A stretch of DNA of 64,000 nucleotides from Fimenecus sp045613585 (GTDB lineage: Bacteria > Bacillota > Clostridia > Oscillospirales > Acutalibacteraceae), in the NCBI GenBank assembly GCA_045613585.1, contig JAZLBG010000028.1, positions 26,102 to 90,101 of the forward strand. The letters are read 5' to 3'. The notes beneath the pieces were generated by a model that was given only the letters and a program-made list of their open reading frames with translations, was not told the DNA's origin and made no database searches. Positions 8,602 to 18,043 of this stretch are shown one piece after another. How positions within the stretch are numbered: position 1 is the first letter of the stretch; each line of letters begins with the position of its first letter. Both the position numbers and the translations under genes were made by a program.

Positions 8602-10098
8602 ATGAGAGCAAGCGGAATTTTAATGCACATTTCATCTCTACCGGGTGATACAGGTATTGGTACTCTTGGCGTTGAAGCATATAAATTTGTAGATTTTTTG
8701 AAAAAGAGTGGGCAAACTTATTGGCAGGTTTTGCCTTTATGTCCTACGAGTTATGGTGATTCACCATATCAATCATTTTCAACATTTGCAGGAAATCCAT
8801 ATTTCATTGATTTTGATTTGCTATGTAGTGATGGTTTACTGAAAAAAAGTGATTACTCAATTATAAACTGGGGCATAAATTCCGAAAAAGTTGATTATTC
8901 TAAAATTTATGATAATAGGTTTAAAGTTTTAAGAAAAGCATTCAATAATTTTGATTTTTCTGATAAAAGTTATATTGCTTTTTGTGGTGTTAATTGTTTT
9001 TGGCTTGATGATTTTGCTTTGTATATGGCGCTAAAAAACTCTTTTAATGGTAAACCATGGAATGAATGGTCAATTGATTTAAAAGTTAGAAAAACAGATG
9101 CTATAAAAAAAGTCAAAATAGAATTGAAAGATGAAATAGAGTTTCAAAAGTTTATTCAATATTTATTCTTTAAACAATGGACAAGTCTTAAAAAATATGC
9201 AAACGAAAATGGTGTTAAAATAATTGGTGATATTCCAATTTATGTTGCAAAAGATAGTGCAGATGTATGGTCAAACCCAAAACAATTTTTACTTGATGAA
9301 GATTGTAATCCTATTGAAGTTGCAGGTTGTCCACCTGATGCTTTTTCTGATGAAGGACAGTTGTGGGGAAATCCGTTATATAATTGGGATTATATGAAAG
9401 CAGACAGATATACATGGTGGAAGAAAAGGATTAATCATCTTTGTAATATGTGTGATGTTATACGAATTGACCATTTCAGGGGATTTGAGTCATTTTATTG
9501 TATTCCAGCAGATTCTGAAACTGCAAAAATAGGTGAATGGCGTAAAGGTCCGGGGATTGATTTCTTTCGTGAAATTGAGTGTGATTTGGGTAAAAAGGAT
9601 ATTATTGCCGAGGACTTGGGTTATCTTACACCTGCGGTTAAAAAGATGCTTAAACAAAGTAAATATCCAGGAATGAAGGTTCTTCAATTTGCATTTGATA
9701 CGGACGAAGAAAATGATTATCTTCTTCACAATTTCACAAAAAATTCCGTTGCTTATGCAGGAACTCATGATAATGATACTATTATTGGCTATATGACCAA
9801 AACAGCACCAAGAAAAACTCGCAAAAGAGCAAGAGAGTATCTTCGTCTTACACGAAAAGATGGCTATAATTGGGGCTTTATGAAAGCGGTTTGGTCAAGT
9901 AATTCAGATACTGCCATTGTTACAATGCAAGACCTTTTAGGACTTGGAAATGAAGCAAGAATGAATTTCCCATCAACAACAAAGGGCAATTGGCAATGGA
10001 GAGCAAAATCTGATTACATCACCGATGAGCTTGCTGAAAAATTGAGATACTATACAGCCTTGTATCAAAGAATACCTACAAAGAAAAGAGTAAGATAA
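8602..10098 (+). CDS. malQ: 4-alpha-glucanotransferase (amylomaltase)
   Basis: MalQ transfers glucan chains between maltodextrins, making longer chains for phosphorylase while releasing glucose. It is a GH77 enzyme of normal length (498 residues). It shows GILMHISSLPGD at the start, the catalytic Asp in VIRIDHFRGFESFY, the acid Glu in IIAEDLGYLTP and the late histidine-aspartate motif AGTHDNDTIIGY. AAGGACG precedes the ATG. It follows the sugar transporter after 58 nt and its stop abuts the glgP start, so all six genes probably work as one alpha-glucan utilisation unit. Confidence 0.95.
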   Translation: MRASGILMHISSLPGDTGIGTLGVEAYKFVDFLKKSGQTYWQVLPLCPTSYGDSPYQSFSTFAGNPYFIDFDLLCSDGLLKKSDYSIINWGINSEKVDYSKIYDNRFKVLRKAFNNFDFSDKSYIAFCGVNCFWLDDFALYMALKNSFNGKPWNEWSIDLKVRKTDAIKKVKIELKDEIEFQKFIQYLFFKQWTSLKKYANENGVKIIGDIPIYVAKDSADVWSNPKQFLLDEDCNPIEVAGCPPDAFSDEGQLWGNPLYNWDYMKADRYTWWKKRINHLCNMCDVIRIDHFRGFESFYCIPADSETAKIGEWRKGPGIDFFREIECDLGKKDIIAEDLGYLTPAVKKMLKQSKYPGMKVLQFAFDTDEENDYLLHNFTKNSVAYAGTHDNDTIIGYMTKTAPRKTRKRAREYLRLTRKDGYNWGFMKAVWSSNSDTAIVTMQDLLGLGNEARMNFPSTTKGNWQWRAKSDYITDELAEKLRYYTALYQRIPTKKRVR

Positions 10099-12447
10099 AT
10101 GTCACAGATTGTTAATGAAGCAATAATGCTTTCAAAAAGTAAATATTTAAAAGATATTAAAGAATTAAGCTCATATGAATTGCATGATGTAATTTCAAAC
10201 GCAGTTATGTCATTCATTTCAGATAATTGGAAAAATAGCCGAAATAACAGAATAAAAAACAGAACTGCATTTTATTTTTCAGCAGAATTCCTTGTAGGTC
10301 GTTCAATATATAACAATCTTGTTTCGTTGGGCATTTATGATGAACTTGAAAATGAGTTGAATGACTATGGTATTTCATTGAAGGCACTTGAAGATATTGA
10401 GGATGCTGCACTTGGCAACGGTGGTTTAGGTCGTCTTGCTGCGTGTTTTCTTGACAGTGCTGCAACCCTCAATGTGCCACTTGACGGCTATGGAATTCGA
10501 TATAAATATGGTCTTTTCAAGCAGGATATTGTAAATGGTTTCCAGACTGAAACTGCTGATGATTGGACAAAATGGGGTGACCCATGGTCAAAAAGAATTG
10601 AAAATGATGCAGTAACAGTTGATTTTAAGGATATGTCTGTTAAAGCGGTTCCTTACGATATGCCTATTATCGGTTATGGTACAGATAATATTGGTACATT
10701 AAGACTTTGGCAAAGTGAATCACTTGTTCCTTTTGATTTTGATTTATTTAATTCACAGAAATATGATAAATCTGTTGCATTAAAAAACAGAGCAGAAGAT
10801 ATTTCCCGTGTTCTTTATCCAAATGATGATAATAACGAAGGTAAGAAATTAAGGCTGAAACAGCAGTATTTCTTTTCAAGTGCATCTCTTCAGGATATCA
10901 TTAGAAAATATAAATTAGTTCATGGTAATGACTTCACAAAATTTGCTGATTTTATAACAATTCAGCTTAATGACACACATCCTGTTATTTCAATTCCTGA
11001 ACTTATCAGGCTTTTAACTGTTAATGAAAATATTGATTTTGAAAGTGCCGTTGAAATTTGTAAGAATGTGTTTAATTACACAAACCATACAATTATGCAG
11101 GAAGCACTTGAAAAATGGGATTTAAAACTTATTCGTGCAACAATTCCACAGGTTGTTGATATAATCAAACAACTTGATAATATGCTTAAAAGAAAACTCA
11201 AAACTGCAAACATTGATAAAGAGAAAGCAGAGAAAATGCAGATCATTCAGGACAAAAGAGTGCATATGGCATATCTTGCAATTTTCTGTTCAAAATACGT
11301 AAATGGTGTTGCAAGAATTCATACTGATATTCTTAAAAATGATGTCTTGAAAGATTGGTATGAGCTTTATCCTGAAAAATTCCAAAATAAAACAAATGGT
11401 ATTACTCAAAGACGTTGGTTATTACTTTGTAATCGTGAATTATCTGCACTTATCACAGAACTTTTAGGTTCAGAAGAATGGGTAACTGATCTTGATAAAC
11501 TCAAAGAACTTGAAAAGTATGCTGATGATGACAATGTTCTTGATAGATTTATTAAAATCAAAGAAACAAAAAAGAAACAGTTAGTTGAGTATATCCGTGT
11601 TCACGATGGTGTTGAAATTGATGAAAATTCAATTTTCGATATTCAGATTAAGCGTCTTCACGAGTATAAACGTCAGTTACTTAATGCTCTTGCGATTCTT
11701 GAACTTTATTTTGAAATTAAAGAGGGAACTCTTAAAGATTTTACACCAACAACATTTATTTTTGGTGCAAAATCTGCACCGGGATATGCTCGTGCAAAGG
11801 GTATTATCAAACTTATCAATGAAATTGCAAAACTTATTGAAAACGATAAGGAAGTATCCAAATATATCAAAGTTGTTTTTGTGAAAAATTATAATGTTTC
11901 ATATGCTGAAAAGCTTGTTGCTGCATGTGACGTCAGTGAACAGATTTCAACTGCGGGTACAGAAGCTTCCGGCACAGGCAATATGAAACTTATGCTTAAT
12001 GGTGCTGTAACTCTTGGTACTTTTGATGGTGCAAATATTGAAATTGTTGAAGAAGCAGGGGAAGATAATAACTACATTTTCGGCGCAAGAGTAGAAGACA
12101 TTGATGAGATAAAAGACACTTATTCTTCAAAAGAAATATATGAAGCCGATGAAAAGGTTAAACGTGTTCTTGATGCTCTTGTTGATGGTACGCTTAAGGA
12201 CGGAAAAACAAAGATTTTTAAAGAACTTTATGATTCAATTCTTAAAGGTGCATCATGGCATAAGCCAGATCATTACTATTTGCTTCTTGATTTCAATGAC
12301 TATGTTGACGCAAAGAAACAAGTTAACTCAGATTATAAAAATAAAAGGGAATTTTATGAAAAGTGTTGGCTTAATATGTGCAACGCTGGTAAATTCTCAT
12401 CAGACAGAACAATTAAAGAATATGCAAATGAAATTTGGCATGTATAG
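10099..12447 (+). CDS. glgP: Glycogen/maltodextrin phosphorylase
   Basis: This GT35 enzyme releases glucose-1-phosphate from the ends of alpha-glucans. The family's phosphate/PLP region is clear: the PLP-binding stretch EASGTGNMKLMLNGAVTLGT, the central KRLHEYKRQLLNAL motif and the N-terminal LGNGGLGRLAACFLDSAATL. At 782 residues it is slightly shorter than many homologues (about 800 or more). The ATG directly follows the malQ stop. With MalQ it completes intracellular breakdown of imported maltodextrins. Whether stored glycogen or imported dextrin is the main substrate cannot be told from the sequence. Confidence 0.95.
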   Translation: MSQIVNEAIMLSKSKYLKDIKELSSYELHDVISNAVMSFISDNWKNSRNNRIKNRTAFYFSAEFLVGRSIYNNLVSLGIYDELENELNDYGISLKALEDIEDAALGNGGLGRLAACFLDSAATLNVPLDGYGIRYKYGLFKQDIVNGFQTETADDWTKWGDPWSKRIENDAVTVDFKDMSVKAVPYDMPIIGYGTDNIGTLRLWQSESLVPFDFDLFNSQKYDKSVALKNRAEDISRVLYPNDDNNEGKKLRLKQQYFFSSASLQDIIRKYKLVHGNDFTKFADFITIQLNDTHPVISIPELIRLLTVNENIDFESAVEICKNVFNYTNHTIMQEALEKWDLKLIRATIPQVVDIIKQLDNMLKRKLKTANIDKEKAEKMQIIQDKRVHMAYLAIFCSKYVNGVARIHTDILKNDVLKDWYELYPEKFQNKTNGITQRRWLLLCNRELSALITELLGSEEWVTDLDKLKELEKYADDDNVLDRFIKIKETKKKQLVEYIRVHDGVEIDENSIFDIQIKRLHEYKRQLLNALAILELYFEIKEGTLKDFTPTTFIFGAKSAPGYARAKGIIKLINEIAKLIENDKEVSKYIKVVFVKNYNVSYAEKLVAACDVSEQISTAGTEASGTGNMKLMLNGAVTLGTFDGANIEIVEEAGEDNNYIFGARVEDIDEIKDTYSSKEIYEADEKVKRVLDALVDGTLKDGKTKIFKELYDSILKGASWHKPDHYYLLLDFNDYVDAKKQVNSDYKNKREFYEKCWLNMCNAGKFSSDRTIKEYANEIWHV

Positions 12448-12451
12448 AATT

Positions 12452-12476
12452 AAAGGACTCAAATGAGTCCTTTTTT
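12452..12476 (+). terminator. Rho-independent terminator after glgP
   Basis: A 9-bp stem (12452-12460 with 12465-12473, AAAT loop) ends in a T-run. It closes the sugar transporter-malQ-glgP unit. Confidence 0.85.
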
Positions 12477-12522
12477 CTTGCATATTTTTTAGTTTCAATA
12501 TATAATATCTGCGGTGATTATT

Positions 12523-13290
12523 TTGGATAAGAAAATATTAGAACAATATTTAAACCAAAAACTGAATATCACAATTTTTCAGGAACTTGATTCTACCAAT
12601 AGTTATTTGAAAAAATTAGGTTCCAAAGGTGAAAAAGAAAATCAGCTCGTTATTGCTTTAAGTCAAACATGTGGCAGAGGCAGAATGGGGCGTTCCTTTT
12701 ATTCTCCAAATGGTACAGGAATCTACTTTTCTTTACTTTTACACCCTGAAATTTCTGCTGAAAAATCACTTTTATTGACAGTTATGGCTGCTGTTTCTGT
12801 TGCAGAAACAGTTATGAAATATAACTCAAATGATGTAAAAATCAAATGGGTTAATGATATTTATATTGATGGTAAAAAGGTTTGCGGAATTCTTACCGAA
12901 GGTGCAATCAACGCTAACAAAAAACTTGATTATGCAGTTGTTGGTTTCGGTATAAATGTAATTGCACCTGAAATTGGTTTTCCGGAAGATATAAAAGATA
13001 TTGCAACTGCAATTTTCCCGGGAAATACAGAAGAAAATATTAAAGAAAAAATCGTTGCAGATGTAGTTAACAGATTTTTCGATATGTACAATGGCATTGA
13101 TACGGATTTTGTTAAAAGATATAAAAAATATTCATATTTAACAGGTAAAGAAATCAATATTATTTCAGGAGACAACACAAGACTTGCAACAGTAATTGAT
13201 ATTACTGACGATTGCCACTTACTTGTAAAAAATGAAAACGGCGAAATTGAAGAGATTTCGTCAGGTGATGTTAGTGTGAGGTTAAAATGA
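12523..13290 (+). CDS. birA: Biotin-[acetyl-CoA-carboxylase] ligase (class I, no DNA-binding domain)
   Basis: BirA attaches biotin to carboxylase carrier proteins through biotinyl-AMP. The adenylate-forming loop GRGRMGRSFYSP, the NGTGIYFSLLL strand and KWVNDIYIDGKKVCGIL are clear. It lacks the N-terminal helix-turn-helix of regulatory BirA proteins, so it should not repress biotin genes directly. I prefer the TTG at 12523, since GGTGATTATT precedes it in the same spacing seen before other genes here; a GTG at 12514 is the alternative. Its stop overlaps the bioY start, pairing biotin attachment with biotin uptake. Confidence 0.92.
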   Translation: MDKKILEQYLNQKLNITIFQELDSTNSYLKKLGSKGEKENQLVIALSQTCGRGRMGRSFYSPNGTGIYFSLLLHPEISAEKSLLLTVMAAVSVAETVMKYNSNDVKIKWVNDIYIDGKKVCGILTEGAINANKKLDYAVVGFGINVIAPEIGFPEDIKDIATAIFPGNTEENIKEKIVADVVNRFFDMYNGIDTDFVKRYKKYSYLTGKEINIISGDNTRLATVIDITDDCHLLVKNENGEIEEISSGDVSVRLK

Positions 13291-13847
13291 AGAGAAAAAA
13301 TTTAATTATAATATTAACATTATCCGCATTATTTTGCGCTTTGATATGCGTAGGCTCATTTATACGAATACCAATGCCAAATATGATGCCTATGACTCTT
13401 CAAACATTCTTTGTTTTGCTTACCGCTCTCGTTTTACCGTTAAAGGCATCAACCCTTGCAATTGTTACTTACATGACACTTGGACTTGTAGGTTTACCAA
13501 TTTTTTCAGGCGGTGGTGGAATAGGCTATGTTCTAATGCCTAATTTTGGCTTTATAATTGGTTTTGTTATTGCAACAGTAATAATGAGTATAGTTGCAGA
13601 AAAACTCAAAAATCGCAAATTATGGCAGTATATTCTTATATGTTTATTTGGTGTTGCCGTAATCTACGTAATAGGCGTTTTATACTTTGCTTTTATCACA
13701 AATGTTTACAATAAGAGCGATTTTTCAGCAATATGGTTTGTTCAGACAATATTCCTACCATTCTTACCAAAAGAAATAATTTGCATCAGTTTAGCATCGT
13801 TATCGGCATACAAAATAAGACCATATATAACAAAAATCCCACAGTAA
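13287..13847 (+). CDS. bioY: Biotin transporter BioY (ECF S component)
   Basis: BioY is the membrane S component that binds biotin, and it works alone or with a shared ECF module elsewhere. It is a small protein of 186 residues with about six hydrophobic helices. It carries the family hallmark around GLVGLPIFSGGGGIGYVL followed by GFIIGF. The ATG overlaps the birA stop (ATGA), so the two genes are coupled. No ECF ATPase genes are in the window. Confidence 0.92.
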   Translation: MKRKNLIIILTLSALFCALICVGSFIRIPMPNMMPMTLQTFFVLLTALVLPLKASTLAIVTYMTLGLVGLPIFSGGGGIGYVLMPNFGFIIGFVIATVIMSIVAEKLKNRKLWQYILICLFGVAVIYVIGVLYFAFITNVYNKSDFSAIWFVQTIFLPFLPKEIICISLASLSAYKIRPYITKIPQ

Positions 13848-13857
13848 TGTGGGATTT
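13834..13857. terminator. Bidirectional terminator between bioY and pdp
   Basis: A perfect 10-bp stem (13834-13843 with 13848-13857) with a GTAA loop contains the bioY stop codon. Flanking A and T runs allow use from both sides by the convergent bioY and pdp genes. Confidence 0.75.
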
Positions 13858-13861
13858 ATTT

Positions 13862-15151
13862 TTACCTTATTGTCTTATAAATCAATGGCAACATTTCAGG
13901 TTTGTCAGCACCGATTGTAAAAGAAGTGTTGAAAAGTTTTTTTGCATTTTCAAGTCTTTCGTCTGTTTCGGCATATAGAATTGCAATTGTATCATCTTTT
14001 GAAACTTTGTCACCGGTTTTCTTTAAAAGTACAATTCCTGCACCATAATCTATTGTGTCAGTTTTCTTTTCACGACCTGCACCAAGTAAAACTGCACTTT
14101 CACCAACGATTCGTGAGTCAAAACTTTGAATATATCCGTCTTCTTGTGCTTTAATTTCAAGTGATTTTTTAGAAGTGGGAAGTGTTGTAAAATCAGAGCT
14201 TCCACCTTGTGCTTCAATAAATTCAATAAACTTTTTATAAGCTGAGCCATTAATTATTGATTGCTCGGCTTTTTCGTATGATTCTTCATAAGTCCAACCA
14301 TAAGATATGCTTAAAATCGTTGCAGATAGCGCCAAACATAACTCTCTTAATTGTTCGTCACCTTTGTTGTTAAGAATATCAATTACTTCTTTAATTTCAA
14401 GTGAATTACCAACATTTGAACCAAGGGGTATATCCATGTTTGTAATGACGGCGGCTATATTTCTACCACATTTTTTGCCGATTTTAACCATCATTTCAGC
14501 AAGTTCTGTAGCACTCTTTTCATCTTTCATAAATGCACCGCTACCGCATTTAACATCAAGCACAATATTTTGTGCACCTGCAGCGATTTTTTTGCTCATA
14601 ATACTTGATGCAATAAGTGAAATATTTCCAACTGTTGCGGTGACATCACGTAAAGCGTAAATCTTTTTATCAGCAGGAGCTAAATTGCCTGTCTGACCGA
14701 TAATTGAAACACCGATTTCATTTACCTGTTTAAAGAAATCTTCAGTTTCTAATGAAACATTAAACCCTTTGATACTTTCAAGCTTGTCAATTGTACCACC
14801 GGTATGGCCAAGTCCACGACCACTCATTTTAGCCATTTTTATTCCAAGTGATGCACAAATAGGAGCGACAACAAGAGAAGTTTTATCACCGACGCCACCT
14901 GTGGAATGTTTATCAGCTGTAATTCCGTCAATAGCAGATAAATCAAGCATATCACCCGAGCGCGCCATACTTTCAGTAAGATTTACTGTTTCTTCTTCGT
15001 CCATTACATTGATAAAAATTGCCATAAGAAGGGCGGAAGCCTGATAATCTTCGATATTTTCATTTGTATATTCCTGAACAAAAAAGTCGATTTCTTCTTT
15101 TGTTAGTTTGCCACCATCGCGCTTTTTTTCGATAATGTCGTAAATTCTCAT
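13862..15151 (-). CDS. pdp: Pyrimidine-nucleoside phosphorylase
   Basis: This enzyme cleaves uridine, thymidine or deoxyuridine with phosphate to the base and (deoxy)ribose-1-phosphate. Family motifs are KHSTGGVGDKTSLVVAP and the thymidine/pyrimidine phosphorylase signature SGRGLGHTGGTIDKLE. Length (429 residues) is normal. I use the ATG at 15151, preceded by GGTGATTAAA; a slightly longer frame to 15163 lacks support. It is the last gene of the deo-type operon. Its product feeds DeoB and then DeoC. The choice between thymidine and broad pyrimidine specificity cannot be made by eye. Confidence 0.93.
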   Translation of the reverse strand: MRIYDIIEKKRDGGKLTKEEIDFFVQEYTNENIEDYQASALLMAIFINVMDEEETVNLTESMARSGDMLDLSAIDGITADKHSTGGVGDKTSLVVAPICASLGIKMAKMSGRGLGHTGGTIDKLESIKGFNVSLETEDFFKQVNEIGVSIIGQTGNLAPADKKIYALRDVTATVGNISLIASSIMSKKIAAGAQNIVLDVKCGSGAFMKDEKSATELAEMMVKIGKKCGRNIAAVITNMDIPLGSNVGNSLEIKEVIDILNNKGDEQLRELCLALSATILSISYGWTYEESYEKAEQSIINGSAYKKFIEFIEAQGGSSDFTTLPTSKKSLEIKAQEDGYIQSFDSRIVGESAVLLGAGREKKTDTIDYGAGIVLLKKTGDKVSKDDTIAILYAETDERLENAKKLFNTSFTIGADKPEMLPLIYKTIR

Positions 15152-15152
15152 T

Positions 15153-15563
15153 TTAATCACCAAGTTTTGTTTTATTAAAAGAACAGGGGAGAAGTTCGTT
15201 TAATGTGAACTCTTTAATATCATCTTCATTTGTTCCTACATATACCTTAAAATCTCCATCGCAAAACTCTGCTAATGCTTGTCTGCAAATCCCGCATGGC
15301 ATAGCATAATCTGTTATTACTCCATCCTTACCACCAACAATACAGATTGCTTGAAAATCTTTTTCACCATTAGAAACTGCATTGAAGAGTGCTGTTCTTT
15401 CCGCACAATTAGTAGCACCATACGAAGCGTTTTCAATGTTGCAACCTTTGTATGTTTTTCCGCTTTTAGTGAATAAAACAGCACCAACATTATAATTGGA
15501 ATATGGAGCATAAGAGTTTTTCATAGCATCTTTAGCTAATATAAAAAGGTCTTTTTTATTCAT
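15153..15563 (-). CDS. cdd: Cytidine deaminase
   Basis: Cdd converts cytidine and deoxycytidine to uridine and deoxyuridine, which Pdp then cleaves. The zinc site is visible as CAERTAL (Cys plus catalytic Glu) and PCGICRQ (two Cys), and the substrate region is GCNIENASYGATN. At 136 residues it is the small homotetrameric form. AAGGTGATTTC precedes the ATG at 15563. Its stop lies at the start of pdp and it follows deoB by only 4 nt, so it is embedded in the operon. Confidence 0.95.
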   Translation of the reverse strand: MNKKDLFILAKDAMKNSYAPYSNYNVGAVLFTKSGKTYKGCNIENASYGATNCAERTALFNAVSNGEKDFQAICIVGGKDGVITDYAMPCGICRQALAEFCDGDFKVYVGTNEDDIKEFTLNELLPCSFNKTKLGD

Positions 15564-15567
15564 GAAA

Positions 15568-16689
15568 TCACCTTAAATCAAAGTTGTTCAAAATAACTTT
15601 ACTGATATAATTGTAACCTTTAATTGTGCCAAGATTTTCAGGTCCAATATCCTTTGAGTACATAAGCAAAGGTACTTGCTCTCGTGTGTGGTCAGTTCCT
15701 GAAAATGCAGGGTCACAACCATGGTCAGCAGTAACAATCAATAAATCATCATTCTTCATTTTTGGAACGAAAAGGTTTAACCAATTATCAAATTCACTTA
15801 TTGCATTTGCATAGCCGTCAACATCACGTCTGTGACCATATTTCATATCAAAATCAACGAGATTAGTGAAACATAAGCCACAAAAATCTTTATTCAATAA
15901 CTCTAAAGTTTTGTTCATACCTTCATTGTTTGAATGAGTATAAAATTTTTCAGTAATTCCGCGGTTTGCAAAAATATCAGCAATTTTTCCAACTGATATA
16001 ACATCTAAATTATTCTCTTTTAATTTATCAAGCATTGTTTTTTCAGGTGGCTCGACTGAAAAATCGTGTCTGTCTGAAGTTCTTGTAAATGGATAATTAC
16101 CATTGAAAGGTCGAGCGATTACACGGCCAACTGCATGTTCACCTTTGAGTATGTTTCGTGCAATTTTGCAATATTCGTATAGCGTATCAAGTGGGACAAT
16201 ATCAGTATGTGCCGCAATTTGAAAAACGCTGTCAGCAGATGTGTAAACGATTAGTTTTCCTGTCTTGACATGTTCTTCACCATAATCAGCAATAACTTGT
16301 GTGCCTGAATATGGTTTGTTGCATAGCGTACCACAACCAGTTTGCTTTTCAAATTCATAAATAATTTCTTTAGGAAATCCATTTGGATAGGTTGGCATTG
16401 GTTTTTCTGAAATTATTCCTGCTATCTCAAAATGACCGATTGTTGTGTCTTTTCCTGCAGAAATCTCCTGTAATGCACCGAATTTTCCAATAGGTGATGT
16501 GCAATTTATCAAATCAACACCATCAATATTACATATGCCCAATTTGTTTAAGTTAGGTATATCAAATCTATTCGATTTTGAAATACTATTAAGTGTATTT
16601 GCTCCCAAATCACCGAAACTTTCAGCGTCAGGTGCATTACCTATACCGAAACTATCAAGAACAAATAGAAAGATTCGATTATATTTCAT
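15568..16689 (-). CDS. deoB: Phosphopentomutase
   Basis: DeoB interconverts (deoxy)ribose-1-phosphate and (deoxy)ribose-5-phosphate, linking nucleoside phosphorylase to DeoC or the pentose phosphate pathway. It is an alkaline phosphatase-superfamily metalloenzyme: the first metal site is FVLDSFGIGNAPDA, the phosphorylated residue region is GKDTTIGHFEIAG, and the late metal ligands are TADHGCDPAFSGTDHTRE. Length (373 residues) is typical. Its ATG overlaps the deoC stop by one base. Confidence 0.95.
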   Translation of the reverse strand: MKYNRIFLFVLDSFGIGNAPDAESFGDLGANTLNSISKSNRFDIPNLNKLGICNIDGVDLINCTSPIGKFGALQEISAGKDTTIGHFEIAGIISEKPMPTYPNGFPKEIIYEFEKQTGCGTLCNKPYSGTQVIADYGEEHVKTGKLIVYTSADSVFQIAAHTDIVPLDTLYEYCKIARNILKGEHAVGRVIARPFNGNYPFTRTSDRHDFSVEPPEKTMLDKLKENNLDVISVGKIADIFANRGITEKFYTHSNNEGMNKTLELLNKDFCGLCFTNLVDFDMKYGHRRDVDGYANAISEFDNWLNLFVPKMKNDDLLIVTADHGCDPAFSGTDHTREQVPLLMYSKDIGPENLGTIKGYNYISKVILNNFDLR

Positions 16690-17354
16690 TAATAACCACT
16701 GCCTTGCTCGTTTTTAACAATTTTAACAATTCTACTTGTGCCAAGTCTTGATGCGCCAAGTTTCACAAAATCTTCAGCATCTTCAATTGATGCAATTCCA
16801 CCTGCGGCCTTGATTTTTTTACCATTAGTAGTATGCTTCGCAAAAAGTTCAATATCAGCTTTTGTTGCACCGGCGGTTGAAAATCCTGTTGAAGTTTTAA
16901 TATAGTCAGCATTTGATTTGCTAACTATCTCACACATTTTAATTTTTTCATCATCTGTTAAAAGGCAAGTTTCGATAATAACTTTTAAAACTTTCCCGTT
17001 ACAAGCATCTTTAATTTCATTGATTTCATTAAGTATTTCATCATATTTCTTATCTTTTAACCAACCAATATTAATAACCATATCAATTTCGTCAGCACCA
17101 TTTTTTATAGCATCTGATGTTTCGAATACTTTTGTTGCAGTTGTAGAATAACCATTTGGGAAACCGATAACAGTACAGATAGCAAGGTTTTCTCCAACAT
17201 ATTCTTTTGCTTCTTTTACATAGGATGCAGGGATACAAACAGAAGCAGTTTCATATTTAATTCCATCATCACATATCGCTTTAATTTCTTCCCAAGTAGC
17301 ACTTTGAGAAAGTAATGTATGGTCAACTTTTGATAAAATTTCATTAATATTCAT
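16689..17354 (-). CDS. deoC: Deoxyribose-phosphate aldolase
   Basis: DeoC splits 2-deoxyribose-5-phosphate to acetaldehyde and glyceraldehyde-3-phosphate. The Schiff-base lysine lies in YIKTSTGFSTAGAT, and other family marks are VIGFPNGYSTTATK and KAAGGIASIEDA. The ATG at 17354 gives the standard start (MNINEILSKVDHTLL) with GGAGG upstream, located inside the end of the preceding gene. It is the degradative end of the nucleoside pathway made by this operon. Confidence 0.95.
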   Translation of the reverse strand: MNINEILSKVDHTLLSQSATWEEIKAICDDGIKYETASVCIPASYVKEAKEYVGENLAICTVIGFPNGYSTTATKVFETSDAIKNGADEIDMVINIGWLKDKKYDEILNEINEIKDACNGKVLKVIIETCLLTDDEKIKMCEIVSKSNADYIKTSTGFSTAGATKADIELFAKHTTNGKKIKAAGGIASIEDAEDFVKLGASRLGTSRIVKIVKNEQGSGY

Positions 17355-17355
17355 T

Positions 17356-17895
17356 TTATTTTCCTCCACAGGTTTTACATATGACATAACCATCATTTTT
17401 ATATTGATTTAATTCTTCGTTAGATAATTCTACAGACTTCTTATTTTCCTCTTTTGTTCTTATTGCAAAAGAGCAGTCTGGTAAATGAATTTTCTTACTA
17501 CTTGTGTTAAGTACATAAGTTTTTATTGCTATATTATCATTTGATTTTTGTGTAGTTGTTTCTTTTAAGGTAATGTCTTGTTTAATAGTTGTTGATTCAG
17601 GCAAATTTTCATTATCAGTCACTTCTTCAAGTAATGGTATATAATCTTCTTTATTTTTTGTTTCTTCTGTTGAAATTTCAATAAATGTGTCATCAAATGT
17701 TTCGTATTCGATATTGTTTTTACCATTTTCTGCAATTTCTTTCAGATACTCATTTGTTTGGCTAATTTTAAATATCAGTACCACAAGCAAAACACAAACT
17801 AAAAAGAAATATATTGGTATTCTTTTTACCGATTCATCTATATCTATGAATTTTTTAAATATTGATACTATTTTCTTCTCATTATTATTGCTCAT
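17356..17895 (-). CDS. Membrane-anchored protein with C-terminal Ada-like zinc-ribbon domain
   Basis: The role is unknown. The protein has a short cytoplasmic N terminus, one hydrophobic segment at about residues 25-45 and a long acidic, Ser/Thr-rich linker. The C-terminal domain has YVLNTSSKKIHLPDC, a basic stretch and a final CKTCGG. That domain resembles the Ada-like metal-binding fold found at the ends of some secreted Firmicutes nucleases, but no nuclease domain is present. The ATG at 17895 has GAGGTG upstream. It is the first gene of the operon and its end holds the ribosome site of deoC, so it may belong to nucleoside or DNA scavenging. That link is context only. Confidence 0.6.
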   Translation of the reverse strand: MSNNNEKKIVSIFKKFIDIDESVKRIPIYFFLVCVLLVVLIFKISQTNEYLKEIAENGKNNIEYETFDDTFIEISTEETKNKEDYIPLLEEVTDNENLPESTTIKQDITLKETTTQKSNDNIAIKTYVLNTSSKKIHLPDCSFAIRTKEENKKSVELSNEELNQYKNDGYVICKTCGGK

Positions 17896-17913
17896 AATCA
17901 CACCTCGCTTTAT

Positions 17914-17942
17914 ATTTTAACATTGTTATATTGTTTTTTCAA
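17914..17942 (-). promoter_or_regulatory. Promoter of the nucleoside catabolism operon
   Basis: On the minus strand TTGAAA (17942-17937) and TAAAAT (17919-17914) are separated by 17 nt, just upstream of the zinc-domain gene. Confidence 0.6.
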
Positions 17943-17974
17943 TAAAATAGTAAAAGAAAAGATTTAAAAATTCA

Positions 17975-18043
17975 CACTGCAAATCTGTTGCTGAATTCCA
18001 AAATCTTGATTCTAAAACTCGTGATGAATATATTGCTATACTA
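17975..18043 (+). pseudogene. Remnant of a second RAYT transposase gene (C-terminal fragment)
   Basis: In the frame of 17987 the DNA reads VAEFQNLDSKTRDEYIAIL, closely matching SEFQKLDSKSRDEYIAIL of the intact transposase downstream. The similarity stops at 18043, exactly where a REP hairpin begins. The DNA differs at many positions, so this is an older, diverged copy rather than a recent duplication. No start, catalytic region or stop belongs to it. Confidence 0.75.
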
